A stretch of 64,000 nt of DNA from JALYLC01 sp035696365 (GCA_035696365.1 DASRQS010000008.1:1-64000); one strand, 5' to 3'. Shown: positions 34,940 to 43,586, counted from the first letter of the stretch. Numbers and translations: made by a program. The notes: generated by a model from the sequence alone, not told the origin.

Positions 34940-34963
34940 ATGGACGTCGAGTGCCGTGCTTGA
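34940..34963 (+). other. Seven-residue mini-ORF overlapping the LysR start
   Basis: ATG at 34940, six bases after TAGCAT, reads MDVECRA then TGA; the TGA lies inside the first codons of the LysR gene (GTG 34956). If transcription starts at this ATG, ribosomes may translate the mini-ORF first. No independent evidence that it is made. Confidence 0.3.
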
Positions 34964-35885
34964 CCTGCGCCGCCTGCGCCTGCTCTACGAGCTGCAGGAG
35001 CGCGGAACGATCGCCGCGGTCGCGCAAGCGCTCCACTTCACGCCCTCGGCCGTCTCGCAGCAGCTCGCTGTGCTCGAGCGGGAAGCGGGCGTTCCGCTGG
35101 TCGAGCGCGCCGGGCGGGGCGTCCGCCTGACCGATCCCGGGCTCGTGCTCGTGCGCCACGCCGAAGTCCTGCTCGCCCGCGCCGAGCTCGCCGAGGCCGA
35201 GCTCGCGGCAGCTGCCGGCACGATCGCCGGGCGCGGGAGGATCGCGGCCTTCCAGTCCGTGGCGCTGCGGCTCGCTGCGCCGGCCATCCGCGCGCTCGCC
35301 CGGGATGCCCCCGGCCTGCGCTGCGAGCTCGTCGAGGCCGAGCCCGAGGATTCGCTGCCGGCGCTCGCGCTCGGCGACCTCGACCTCGTGCTCGCGGACG
35401 AGTGGCAGCACCAGCCCCGCTCGCGCCGCGCCGGCGTCGACCGGCACGAGCTGCATCGCGACCCGGTCGGCCTGGTCATCTCCGAGCAGCATCCGCTGGC
35501 ACAGCGGCACGAGCTCTCGATTCCGCTCCGCACGCTTGCGGACGAGGTCTGGGCGACCGGCCATCCGGGCACCGGGTGGGCCGAGATGACCGGGCGGACG
35601 TGTCGCCAGCTCGGGCGCTTCGATCCGGACATCCGCCATCGCACCAACGACGGCGTCATGGCCCTCGGGCTCGTCGCCCGGGGCCTGGCGGTCACGCTCC
35701 TGCCCGACCTGGTCGCCCCCACCGCCCAGCCGGGCGTCGTGATGCGCCGCATCGCCGAGGGCGACGTGCACCGATCGATCTTCGCCGCCACCCGCACCGC
35801 GGACGCCGAGCGCCCGTCCGTGCGCGCGTTGCTCGCCGCCGTTCGCGCAGCGGCGACCAACCTCGGCATGACACATACGAGCTAG
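34956..35885 (+). CDS. LysR-family transcriptional regulator
   Basis: 309 residues. I place the start at GTG 34956 because the protein then opens with the standard LDLRRLRLLYELQERGTI. Helix-turn-helix AVAQALHFTPSAVSQQLAVL and the wing ERAGRGVRLTDPG follow; the C-terminal effector domain (about 90-295) has GRIAAFQSVALRLAAPAIR. Divergent from the EamA transporter, its likely target. Probably self-regulated through the palindrome overlapping its -10. Confidence 0.92.
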   Translation: MLDLRRLRLLYELQERGTIAAVAQALHFTPSAVSQQLAVLEREAGVPLVERAGRGVRLTDPGLVLVRHAEVLLARAELAEAELAAAAGTIAGRGRIAAFQSVALRLAAPAIRALARDAPGLRCELVEAEPEDSLPALALGDLDLVLADEWQHQPRSRRAGVDRHELHRDPVGLVISEQHPLAQRHELSIPLRTLADEVWATGHPGTGWAEMTGRTCRQLGRFDPDIRHRTNDGVMALGLVARGLAVTLLPDLVAPTAQPGVVMRRIAEGDVHRSIFAATRTADAERPSVRALLAAVRAAATNLGMTHTS

Positions 35886-36053
35886 GCGCCGCCGCTCCTC
35901 AATTGGGGCATCTTGTTCATGCATCAGGCGCATATGCCGATGCAAACCGGACACAAGAGCAGTACTAACTCGCTTTCAGGCGCCCCCCAAGATCCGGGAC
36001 TCCCGTCAACGGAGCTCTCAGGGGGCTGCTCGCCCGATAGATGAGGACGTTTC

Positions 36054-37220
36054 ATGCTCTTCGCATTCGCTTCGAAGCGCGGTCGGTATGCCGGCATCGC
36101 GCTCGCCGTCGGCCTTGCATGCGCAGTCGCGCCGCTCGTGGCCCAGGCTTCTCCCGTCGGTCTCGGTACCGCCCAGCCCTTCGTCGTGCTGGCCGGCTCC
36201 GCCGTCACCAATACCGGCCCGTCGGTTTTGAATGGCAGCCTGGGAGTCTCGCCCGGCTCCGCTCTCACCGGTTTCGGGGCCCCCGCGGTCGTCAACGGCG
36301 CCACGCACGCGACCGACGGCGTCGCCGCGCGGGCCCAGCTCGACCTGACCACCGCGTACGACGTCGCCGCGGCACAACCCGTGTCGCCGGCCAACGATCT
36401 CACGGGCACGGACCTCGGCAACCGCGTGCTCATGGCAGGTGCCTATCGCTTCACCTCGTCGGCCCAGCTCACCGGGCCGCTGACGCTCGACGCCGCGGGT
36501 GACCCCAACGCGCAGTTCGTGTTCGAGATCGCCTCCACGCTGACGACCGCGTCGGCGAGCTCCGTCGTCCTCGTGAACGGTGCCAGCCCCTGCAACGTGT
36601 ACTGGCAGATCGGCAGCTCGGCGACGCTCGGGACGACGACGGCCTTCCAGGGCAACCTGATGGCGCTCTCCAGCATCTCGCTCAACAACGGCGCGACGGT
36701 CATCGGCCGCCTGCTGGCGCGCAACGGCCAGGTCAGCCTGATCAACAACGTCCTCGACAACTCGCGCTGCAACACGGCGGTCGGGACGACGCCGGCCGTT
36801 CCGGGCGCACCCGGGGCCCCCGGTACACCCGCCGCCAAGGCCGCCGCTGCCAAGCTCGCGACCGCCGCGCGCATTGCAGCCCAGTCCGCCCAGGTCAGCA
36901 ACCCCCGGGCGACCACGATCCGCAACGGCACCACGGTGCTGCGCCGCACGCCGCACGAGACCTGCACCTCCGGCTTCCGCGCCTCGGTCACCGGCCACCG
37001 CATCAAGCGCGTCGTCTTCAGCCTGGACGGCAAGGCCGTCCACAGCCAGACGAGCGGGCCCTACACGGTGTTCGTGCGCGCCCTGCCCGGCGCCCACGAC
37101 GTCAAGGCGCGCGTCACCTTCAAGGACGCCACCAAGGCCAAGACGCTCGCACTCGGCTATCGCGCCTGCGCCGAAGCCGTGCTGAAGCCCCACGCCGGCC
37201 CCTCGCAGTTCACCGGATGA
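36054..37220 (+). CDS. Secreted ice-binding-like (DUF3494) protein
   Basis: 388 residues. Signal peptide to about residue 32 (LVAQAS), then the DUF3494 signature: LGTAQPFVVLAGSAVTNTGP, LNGSLGVSPGSALTGF, YDVAAAQPV, LTGPLTLDAAGDPNAQFVFE, WQIGSSATLGTTTAFQGNLM and GRLLARNGQVSLINN. This is the beta-solenoid fold of bacterial and fungal ice-binding proteins, though many members are adhesins. A Pro/Ala/Lys linker and an extra C-terminal domain (TPHETCTSGFRASVTGHRI) with two cysteines follow. SD GAGGA (36043-36047) is 6 bases from the ATG. Its stop overlaps the L,D-transpeptidase start. The 168-base upstream gap holds a small hairpin near 35921-35943 and no recognised riboswitch. Confidence 0.88.
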   Translation: MLFAFASKRGRYAGIALAVGLACAVAPLVAQASPVGLGTAQPFVVLAGSAVTNTGPSVLNGSLGVSPGSALTGFGAPAVVNGATHATDGVAARAQLDLTTAYDVAAAQPVSPANDLTGTDLGNRVLMAGAYRFTSSAQLTGPLTLDAAGDPNAQFVFEIASTLTTASASSVVLVNGASPCNVYWQIGSSATLGTTTAFQGNLMALSSISLNNGATVIGRLLARNGQVSLINNVLDNSRCNTAVGTTPAVPGAPGAPGTPAAKAAAAKLATAARIAAQSAQVSNPRATTIRNGTTVLRRTPHETCTSGFRASVTGHRIKRVVFSLDGKAVHSQTSGPYTVFVRALPGAHDVKARVTFKDATKAKTLALGYRACAEAVLKPHAGPSQFTG

Positions 37221-37945
37221 GGCGAACGACGCTCACCTCGCTCTACAGCTCGCTGGCCGTCGCGGGGGCGTGCTGCGCGCTCGCGGCGCCCGCGCAGGCC
37301 GCCAAGCCGGCCAAGCCCGCGGTCGCGGTGACGCAGGCCCTCGCCATCCTCCTGCAGGACCACGTCGCGCGCACCGCGCCGGATCAATCGGCACACGTGA
37401 TCGAGTCGGTCGCCGGCACCACGCCGCTGACGAAGGTGCGCACGACGCTGCCCGTGATCGGAACGAGGAAGAACAAGGACGGCAACCGCTGGGTGCACGT
37501 CCGCCTGCCCGGCCGGCCCACCGGGCACACGGGCTGGATCCTGGCGGATCAGACGATCACCTCCTCGACCGAGTGGCACGTGGCGATCGAGCTCGCCGCA
37601 CGCCAGGTCGTCGTCTACCGCGACGGCGTCGCGGTGCGCACCTTCCCGGCCGTCGTGGGGAAGCCCTCGACCCCGACGCCGCGCGGTCAGTTCTTCGTCG
37701 AGGAGTCGGAATCCATCTCGGTCAACGCTGCGGGAGGCCCGTTCGCGCTGGCGCTGAGCGCACGTTCCGGCGTCTTCCAGGAGTTCGAGGGAGGGCCGGG
37801 CCAGATCGCGATCCACGGCACCGACCACCTCTCCGACCCGCTGGGGAGCGCCGCCTCGCACGGCTGCGTCCGCGTCAGCCCGGCCGCCATCACCTGGATG
37901 TCCAAGCGCATCGGCGGCGGCGTGCCGGTCACCGTCTCGAGCTAA
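37217..37945 (+). CDS. L,D-transpeptidase (YkuD family)
   Basis: 242 residues. Signal peptide ending near AQA. An SH3-like segment (VIGTRKNKDGNRWVHVRLPG) and then the YkuD domain: HVAIELAARQVVVYRDG, IAIHGTDHLSDPLG and ASHGCVRVSPAAI with catalytic His215 and Cys217. Forms 3-3 cross-links or attaches proteins to peptidoglycan outside the membrane. ATGA overlap with the ice-binding-like gene indicates one operon, suggesting it may anchor that protein or remodel the wall around it. Confidence 0.93.
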   Translation: MRRTTLTSLYSSLAVAGACCALAAPAQAAKPAKPAVAVTQALAILLQDHVARTAPDQSAHVIESVAGTTPLTKVRTTLPVIGTRKNKDGNRWVHVRLPGRPTGHTGWILADQTITSSTEWHVAIELAARQVVVYRDGVAVRTFPAVVGKPSTPTPRGQFFVEESESISVNAAGGPFALALSARSGVFQEFEGGPGQIAIHGTDHLSDPLGSAASHGCVRVSPAAITWMSKRIGGGVPVTVSS

Positions 37946-37954
37946 GAGCTCATT

Positions 37955-38341
37955 TCAGGCGAGCTCGACGCGCTCCTCGCGCACGTCGCGGTGGCGGATG
38001 TCGCCGTACCGCTTGATCGCATAGCTGCCCGGGCGCACGTCGAACCCGCGCAGGCTGTCCTGCACCACGGCGAACAGCGCGTCGGCGTCGGGCCCGTAGG
38101 TATAGAGGGTCGCCTCACCCCCACCGAACTCGTTGCCATCGTGGTCGCAGCCGATGGCCGCGACTGCGGGGACGAGGCGAGCCTCGAGCTCGAACACCGC
38201 CTCGCGCTCCTGCTTCGTGCCGAACTCGTCGTCGGAAAGCCGCAGGTGGGTGATGACCGCCTGGCCCTCGGCCGCACCCGCAGCGGGCGCCGGCGCCTCG
38301 GGTTGGACGTCCGGTCGCTTCTTGCGGGAGAACAGGCCCAT
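37955..38341 (-). CDS. Conserved hypothetical protein, 128 aa
   Basis: No signal peptide; MGLFSRKKRPDVQPEAPAP is a basic/Pro-rich start. The conserved part reads LRLSDDEFGTKQEREAVFEL, then GCDHDGNEFGGGEATLYTYG and IKRYGDIRHRDVREERVEL. It looks like a small alpha/beta domain of the kind annotated as hypothetical in many actinobacteria. Function unknown. TAGACT (38353-38348) lies 6 bases before the ATG. Divergent from the S9 peptidase with a 39-base gap. Confidence 0.75.
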   Translation of the reverse strand: MGLFSRKKRPDVQPEAPAPAAGAAEGQAVITHLRLSDDEFGTKQEREAVFELEARLVPAVAAIGCDHDGNEFGGGEATLYTYGPDADALFAVVQDSLRGFDVRPGSYAIKRYGDIRHRDVREERVELA

Positions 38342-38347
38342 GCGGCA

Positions 38348-38374
38348 AGTCTAGTGAGACGTGCCGCGTATCCT
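38348..38374. promoter_or_regulatory. Divergent -10 pair (TAGACT / TATCCT)
   Basis: Minus strand TAGACT 38353-38348, 6 bases from the ATG at 38341; plus strand TATCCT 38369-38374, 6 bases from the ATG at 38381. Both imply leaderless transcripts from a 39-base gap. Confidence 0.55.
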
Positions 38375-38380
38375 CGGCCG

Positions 38381-40363
38381 ATGGAACGAGACCTGCGCGA
38401 GACGCCGCTGTACCAGGAGATCGAGGCGGCATATCGCCGGCTCGCCGAGCCCGGCTTCGGCCGGATCACCCATGCCGACGACGTCCGCGCGAGCCCCGAC
38501 GGCAGCGCCGTCGCCTTCCGCGGCGCGCGACTGGACGCCCTCGAGGGACACGCGAGCGGGCGCATCTGCCTGGCCGCGGCCGATGGCTCGGGGATGCGCC
38601 AGGTGACCCACGGGCCCAACGAGGACTCCGGGCCGCGCTGGTCGCCCGACGGCACGACGCTCACCTTCCTCTCCGATCGCGCCGCCGCCGGCAGCGCCCA
38701 GCTCTATGCGCTCGAGACCGGCGTCCTCGGCGAGGCCCGTCCGCTGACCGAGGCGCCCGGGGTGGTCGAGCACCACGAGTGGTCGCCCGACGGCTCCCGC
38801 ATCCTGCTGCTCGTCGCCGGCCAGGGCGCCGAGCAGACCGATGCGCTGGGCTCGGGCACGCTCGGCACGCAGGCCGAGGTCCCGGATTGGGTTCCGCTGG
38901 TCTCGTCCACCGAGGGCGAGGGCGACGGCCGGCGATCGGTCTACGTGCTCGACGTGGCGAGCGGTGAGCTGGCTCAAGCCTCGGCCCCCGCCCTGAACGT
39001 CTGGGAGGCGAGTTGGTGCGGCGACCGCGCGCTCGTCGCGATCGTGTCCGAGGGCGCAGGGGAAGGCGCGTGGTACGGGGCTGAGCTCGCGCTGATCGAT
39101 CCGGCCGCGCGCACAGCGCGCACGCTGCGGCGGACGGACGTGCAGCTCGGCTGGGCCTGCGGTTCGCCGGGCGGAACACGTGCCGCGGTGATCGAGGCCG
39201 TCTGCAGCGACCGCACGATCGTCGCCGGCGACCTGCTGCTCGTGGATACCGCCTCGGGAGAGACGCGCACGGCCGACACCCGCGGCGTCGACGTGAGCTG
39301 GTCGCAGTGGCGCGACGAGGAGCGGCTGTTTGCCATCGGCCTGCGCGGGCTCGAGCCAGTCGCCCTGGAGGTGCGGGCGGCCGACGGCACCGCCGAGCAG
39401 ATCTGGGTCGGCTCGGGGGCCTGCGGGGCAAGCTTCTATCCGGCCGGCTCGCCGATCGGTCAGGGCCGGGCGTTCGCGGCCATCGTCGAGAGCTGGGATC
39501 GCGCGCCGTCCGTCGTGATCGCCGACGGAGCGAAGGAGACGACGCTGGCCGACCTCGCCCACGCGGGCACGGACGCCCGCACGGCGGCGATCGGCGAGCG
39601 CCGGCGCCTGCGCTGGAGCGCGCCCGACGGACTCGAGATCGAGGGCTTCCTGACGCTTCCGCGTGGGGAGCCGCCCTTCCCGACCATCCTGCTCGTGCAC
39701 GGCGGCCCGATCGGCGCCTTCGTCGACGTCCCGCCGCGCGGGAGCGTGCTCGCGCTGATCGAGCGCGGCTACGCGATCTTCGGCCCGAACGTGCGCGGAT
39801 CGGCCGGCCGCGGTCGCGAGTTCGCCGCGCTCGTCGTCGGCGACATGGGCGGCGGCGACGTCGGCGACATGCTCTCGGGCCTCGACGAGCTCGTCGGCCA
39901 GGGAGTTGCCGATCCGGAGAGGCTCGGCGTCATGGGCCTGAGCTACGGCGGCTTCATGGCCTGCTGGCTCCCGACCCAGGATCCACGCTTCAGGGCCGCC
40001 GTCGCGATGTCGCCGGTCTCCGACTGGTACAGCGAGCGCTTCGGCAGCAATCTCGGCGCCTGGGTCGGCGACTTCCTCGACGGTGAGCCCAAGCCTTCGG
40101 GCGGCCAGTACTTCGATCGCAGCCCGGTGCTCTTCGCCCACGCCGACCGCACGCCGACGCTCCTGACAGCCGGCATGCTCGACCTCGCCACGCCGCCCGG
40201 CCAGGCGATCGAGTTCCACAACGCGCTCGCCGAGCGTGGCGTTCCGACGGACGTCGCGATCTACCCGGGCGAGGGACACGGCGTGCACTCGTTTCCCGCC
40301 CTGATCGACTGCACGACGCGCGTCGTGGCGTGGTTCGAGCGGCACATGCCCGTGCGCAGTTAG
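38381..40363 (+). CDS. S9-family prolyl oligopeptidase-like serine peptidase
   Basis: 660 residues. An N-terminal beta-propeller with repeated SPDG/WSPDG strands (PRWSPDGTTLTFLSDR, HEWSPDGSRILLLV), then an alpha/beta-hydrolase domain: LRWSAPDGLEIEGFLTLP, TILLVHGGPIGAF, the nucleophile in MGLSYGGFMACW (Ser near 520), the Asp in GMLDLATPPGQ and the His in YPGEGHGVHSF. Complete triad, cytosolic. Similar to acylaminoacyl peptidases and dipeptidyl peptidases that trim short peptides. Confidence 0.93.
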   Translation: MERDLRETPLYQEIEAAYRRLAEPGFGRITHADDVRASPDGSAVAFRGARLDALEGHASGRICLAAADGSGMRQVTHGPNEDSGPRWSPDGTTLTFLSDRAAAGSAQLYALETGVLGEARPLTEAPGVVEHHEWSPDGSRILLLVAGQGAEQTDALGSGTLGTQAEVPDWVPLVSSTEGEGDGRRSVYVLDVASGELAQASAPALNVWEASWCGDRALVAIVSEGAGEGAWYGAELALIDPAARTARTLRRTDVQLGWACGSPGGTRAAVIEAVCSDRTIVAGDLLLVDTASGETRTADTRGVDVSWSQWRDEERLFAIGLRGLEPVALEVRAADGTAEQIWVGSGACGASFYPAGSPIGQGRAFAAIVESWDRAPSVVIADGAKETTLADLAHAGTDARTAAIGERRRLRWSAPDGLEIEGFLTLPRGEPPFPTILLVHGGPIGAFVDVPPRGSVLALIERGYAIFGPNVRGSAGRGREFAALVVGDMGGGDVGDMLSGLDELVGQGVADPERLGVMGLSYGGFMACWLPTQDPRFRAAVAMSPVSDWYSERFGSNLGAWVGDFLDGEPKPSGGQYFDRSPVLFAHADRTPTLLTAGMLDLATPPGQAIEFHNALAERGVPTDVAIYPGEGHGVHSFPALIDCTTRVVAWFERHMPVRS

Positions 40364-40374
40364 ACCGCACCGTA

Positions 40375-40395
40375 CGAACGCACGTTCGCTATGCT
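40375..40395 (+). promoter_or_regulatory. Probable LexA (SOS) box with -10 for radical SAM gene
   Basis: CGAACGCACGTTCG (40375-40388) fits the GAAC-N4-GTTC palindrome bound by LexA in actinobacteria and Firmicutes. TATGCT (40390-40395) follows, and the ATG is 6 bases further on, so the box would sit between about -27 and -14 of a leaderless transcript, an ideal repression site. Confidence 0.65.
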
Positions 40396-40401
40396 GCCGG
40401 C

Positions 40402-41439
40402 ATGGAGTCTGCGGATCGCTCCCTGCGCTGGTCGCTCGCCGGCACCGAGCCGCAGGGCTCGCTGCTCGACGAGGAGGTCGACCCGACACGCGAGCTGCGC
40501 GAGGTCGAGTACCTCCACGTGCGCGCCCGCTCGATCATCAGCGAGGTGCCGCGCGCTTCGCGCATGCCCTTCCGCTACACGATCAACCCCTATCGCGGCT
40601 GTAGCCACGCCTGCACGTATTGCTTCGCGCGCCCGACGCACGAGTACCTCGGGCTGAACGGCCTCGAGGACTTCGAGCGGCGCATCGTCGTGAAGATCAA
40701 CGCGGTGCAGCGGCTCGCGGCCGAGCTGGGGCGTCCGAGCTGGGGCGGCGAGCACATCGCCATGGGCACGAACACCGATCCCTACCAGCAGGCCGAGGGC
40801 CGCTATCGCCTGACGCGGGGGATCCTCGAGCAGCTCTCGCTGGCGCGCAATCCGTTCTCGGTGCTCACGAAGTCGACGATGATCCTGCGCGATCTGGACG
40901 TGTTGACGGCAGCGGCCGAGCGCACCGACGTGCGGGCCAACCTCTCGATCGGCACACTCGACGAGGAGGTCTGGCGCATGGCCGAGCCGGGCACGCCCCC
41001 GCCGCTGCGCCGGGTCGAGGCCGTCGCCCGCCTGAACGACGCGGGTGTGCCGTGCGGGGTCCTGATCGCGCCGATCCTGCCGGGCATCTCCGACGGCGAC
41101 GAGCAGCTGGAGGCGGTCGTGCGAGCGTGCGTCGGGGCGCGCGCCGTCTCGATCTCGAGCATCGGACTGCACCTGCGCCCGGGCGTGCGCGAGCTATTCA
41201 TGCCCTGGCTCGAGCGAGTGCGACCGGATCTGGTCGAGCGCTACACCGAGCTGTACGGCTCGCGCAGCGGCTACCTCGCGCGCGCCGAGCAGGAGCGGAT
41301 CTCGCAGCGCGTGCAGACCCTCGTGCAGCAGTTCGGCGGCTGCGCCCGCAGCCCGCGGCAGTCGCGCCTCGCTGCCGTCGCCGAGCCGCGCCGGCAGGCT
41401 CCGGAGCCGCCGCACGAGCAGTTGCCGCTCGTCGGCTGA
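40402..41439 (+). CDS. Rv2578c-like radical SAM protein
   Basis: 345 residues. CSHACTYC (Cys67, 71, 74) is the radical SAM cluster motif, within INPYRGCSHACTYCFARPTH. GEHIAMGTNTDPYQQAEGRY, NPFSVLTKSTMILRDLDVL and NLSIGTLDEEVWRMAEPGTP fit the family, which also includes spore-photoproduct-lyase-like repair proteins. The mycobacterial relative is uncharacterised. The upstream SOS box suggests a part in DNA damage response, an inference. The last 35 residues are a low-complexity tail. Confidence 0.88.
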   Translation: MESADRSLRWSLAGTEPQGSLLDEEVDPTRELREVEYLHVRARSIISEVPRASRMPFRYTINPYRGCSHACTYCFARPTHEYLGLNGLEDFERRIVVKINAVQRLAAELGRPSWGGEHIAMGTNTDPYQQAEGRYRLTRGILEQLSLARNPFSVLTKSTMILRDLDVLTAAAERTDVRANLSIGTLDEEVWRMAEPGTPPPLRRVEAVARLNDAGVPCGVLIAPILPGISDGDEQLEAVVRACVGARAVSISSIGLHLRPGVRELFMPWLERVRPDLVERYTELYGSRSGYLARAEQERISQRVQTLVQQFGGCARSPRQSRLAAVAEPRRQAPEPPHEQLPLVG

Positions 41440-41505
41440 CGCCCGCTCGACGCGCGCCTTCCGAAACGTCTCGCACCGGTGCCCCCATGGCTACGGTGCA
41501 GCCGC

Positions 41506-42132
41506 ATGCCGCTGCGGAACCGCGTCACGCCGTTCTCCGAGCTCGTCGCCGACCCGGCGCGCGGCCTCCTCTACGGCAACCGCGGGTGCCTGCACGACGA
41601 GGCCGGTCGCATCCGCCGGAGGTACGGCACGCGCCGCTGGATCGCGTGCCGGCTCGAGTTCCGCGGATGGGATCGCGGGCCGAAGCTGCAGCCGGGGAAG
41701 TTCACCGAGCTGTTCTTCCTCGATGAGGTGACCGCGTTCGCCGCCGGGCACCGGCCGTGCGCGCTCTGCCGCCGTGCGGACTACGCCCGGCTGGGCGAGA
41801 TCTGGCGCGATCTGCATCCGGGCCAGGCCGGCGCCGACGGCATCGACCTGCAGCTGCACGCCGAGCGCATCGCGCCTGGCACGCGCACGCAGGCTCACCA
41901 CCAGGCGTCGCTCGGCGACCTGCCCGACGGCGCGCTGGTGGTGCGCGACGGCGAGCCGTGGCTCGTGCTCGGCACGCGGCTCCTGCGCTGGACGCCGGCC
42001 GGCTATACCGACCGCCTCCCCCGGCCCCGCGACGCGACCGCGACCGTGATCACGCCGCCGTCTCTGCTCGCCGTTCTCCGCTCGAATTGGCGGCCGCTCG
42101 TGCCGCTCGTGCATCCCTCTTCCGAGGCCTGA
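41506..42132 (+). CDS. Conserved hypothetical protein with CxxC
   Basis: 208 residues. RVTPFSELVADPARGLLYGN and RGCLHDEAGRIRRRYGTRRW open a domain followed by LQPGKFTELFFLDEVTAFAA and GHRPCALCRRADY (a CxxC that may bind metal). I recognise it only as a widespread protein of unknown function in high-GC bacteria. The distribution of aromatic and basic residues suggests nucleic acid contact, but that is a guess. TACGGT is 8 bases before the ATG. It follows the radical SAM gene by 66 bases. Confidence 0.7.
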   Translation: MPLRNRVTPFSELVADPARGLLYGNRGCLHDEAGRIRRRYGTRRWIACRLEFRGWDRGPKLQPGKFTELFFLDEVTAFAAGHRPCALCRRADYARLGEIWRDLHPGQAGADGIDLQLHAERIAPGTRTQAHHQASLGDLPDGALVVRDGEPWLVLGTRLLRWTPAGYTDRLPRPRDATATVITPPSLLAVLRSNWRPLVPLVHPSSEA

Positions 42133-42268
42133 GACGTTCGGGATCGGTAAGGATCGGCCGCCTGGGTCAGGCGTCCGTAAACAATCCGGTCAGGCTCACA
42201 TCTGCGCCCTGAGGCGGTGGTACTCCTGCGAGGAGACGTTCCACCTCGACCCATCTGGGAGGTACACC
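42133..42268. other. Short intergenic leader before a secreted protein gene
   Basis: 136 bases without a recognised structure; contains GGAGG at 42258-42262 that serves the next start. Confidence 0.4.
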
Positions 42269-43546
42269 GTGATGCTCAACGTCCAACGACGCGTCCTTCG
42301 TGCCGCCGGCCTCGGCGCCGTCGCGATGCTGGCGGTGCCCCTCGCCGCTCAGGCCGCCGACTACCGCGCGCAGCTCTCGGAGAGCTTCAACAGCGGGCTT
42401 GCCGCCGCGCGCCCCGCGATCACGTTCCACACGGCCATCGACAACGGCAGCGGAGGTGCACCGGTCGCGACCGGCATCCTGCGCTACAACGTCGACACTC
42501 GGCACCTGACGGCGTCCGCCTGGGCCTCGATGCTCGCGGCGACGCCCGGCACGCAGCTCGGCACGTTCACGAGTGAGCTGACGGGCACCAGCTCCGTCCG
42601 CGTGCTCTCGCACGGCAAGGACACGGGCGGCTCGTACGTGCGCGCCGGCATCGACGTCCCCTCGGCCGGCGCGAGGATCATCGGAGACGACAGCCTGATC
42701 GTCGTCATCCGCCGGACCCCCTCGGGCGCCCACCTGACGTTCACGCTCGACCTCCGCCCGGCCGTCGGCAAGCTGGCCGCAGCCGGCGCGATCTCGGCGC
42801 TCCAGAGCGTGACCTTCACCCTGCGCAGCTCCATCGTCTACGGCGGCAAGAGCCGCGGGATCACGCTGAACCCGACGGCCCTGACGCTGACGACGAACTC
42901 GGTCGTCGCCCGCGCGTGCGCCGACCCGACCTGCGCGACCGTGGCCCCGGCGATCAGCTCGACCGCCTCCGTCCATCTCCCGAAGACCGTGACGCTCGCG
43001 GCGCCGGTGAGCGCGAAGTACGGCTATCGCTACTCCATCGGCGGCACGGGGCGCTCCGGCGATACGGTCAGCCTCGACTCGCTCGGCACGTTCGGACTCG
43101 TCCCGGCGCGCGGCGCCACGATGGTCAAGCCCGACGGCACGTTCGTGATCCGCGCGACGCTGCGTTCGATCTTCACCGACGACGGCGACCTTGCGATGGC
43201 CGCGCGCGGCCGCTACGCAGTCGCCTCGGTCGAGGGCGGCAACGCCACGGTCTACGGCATCGCCGGGCAGGACACCCACGTCGTCCTCTCCCAGCCGCGC
43301 TTCGTGCTGCAGCGCAAGACGGGTGGCAAGCTCCTGCATTTCTCGATCCGCATCCCCGGCGCCGACGAGCACGTGCGCATCGCGATCAAGCTCGGCAACC
43401 AGACGCTGGCGACGGGCTACTCCACGAAGAGCGGCACGTTCGCGAAGACGATCCTGAAGCCCTCCCTCCGCGGCAACCTGCGCGTGGTCGCTTCGGTCCC
43501 CGGCGCGGACACGGCCGTCTCGAACGCCGTCCCGCTGAGCCGGTGA
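42269..43546 (+). CDS. Secreted protein of unknown function, 425 aa
   Basis: GTG at 42269 lies 6 bases after GGAGG; the next codon ATG is also usable. Signal peptide ending near AAQAA. The mature protein is Thr/Ser-rich and beta-predicted: SFNSGLAAARPAITFHTAID, TPGTQLGTFTSELTGTSSV, SIVYGGKSRGITLNPTALTL, then a second half with KYGYRYSIGGTGRSGDTVSL and HFSIRIPGADEHVRIAIKLG. Two cysteines (CADPTC) lie mid-chain. No enzyme motif or anchor. Possibly a matrix or adhesion protein. A strong hairpin follows the stop. Confidence 0.7.
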   Translation: MMLNVQRRVLRAAGLGAVAMLAVPLAAQAADYRAQLSESFNSGLAAARPAITFHTAIDNGSGGAPVATGILRYNVDTRHLTASAWASMLAATPGTQLGTFTSELTGTSSVRVLSHGKDTGGSYVRAGIDVPSAGARIIGDDSLIVVIRRTPSGAHLTFTLDLRPAVGKLAAAGAISALQSVTFTLRSSIVYGGKSRGITLNPTALTLTTNSVVARACADPTCATVAPAISSTASVHLPKTVTLAAPVSAKYGYRYSIGGTGRSGDTVSLDSLGTFGLVPARGATMVKPDGTFVIRATLRSIFTDDGDLAMAARGRYAVASVEGGNATVYGIAGQDTHVVLSQPRFVLQRKTGGKLLHFSIRIPGADEHVRIAIKLGNQTLATGYSTKSGTFAKTILKPSLRGNLRVVASVPGADTAVSNAVPLSR

Positions 43547-43553
43547 GCATTCC

Positions 43554-43586
43554 GGGGTCAGGCGCGCAATGCGCGTGCCTGACCCC
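43554..43586. terminator. Hairpin downstream of secreted protein gene
   Basis: GGGGTCAGGC (43554-43563) pairs perfectly with GCCTGACCCC (43577-43586) around a loop that can itself fold (GCGCAATGCGC). It starts 8 bases after the stop of 42269-43546. Its core GGGTC...GACCC recurs after two other stops in the window. Confidence 0.7.

Noticed and set aside
35886..36053. Possible riboswitch (c-di-GMP or c-di-AMP class) before the ice-binding-like gene
   Set aside because: GCAAACC and a small hairpin are present, but the remaining conserved elements of the c-di-GMP-I aptamer are missing and I see no match to the c-di-AMP aptamer core.
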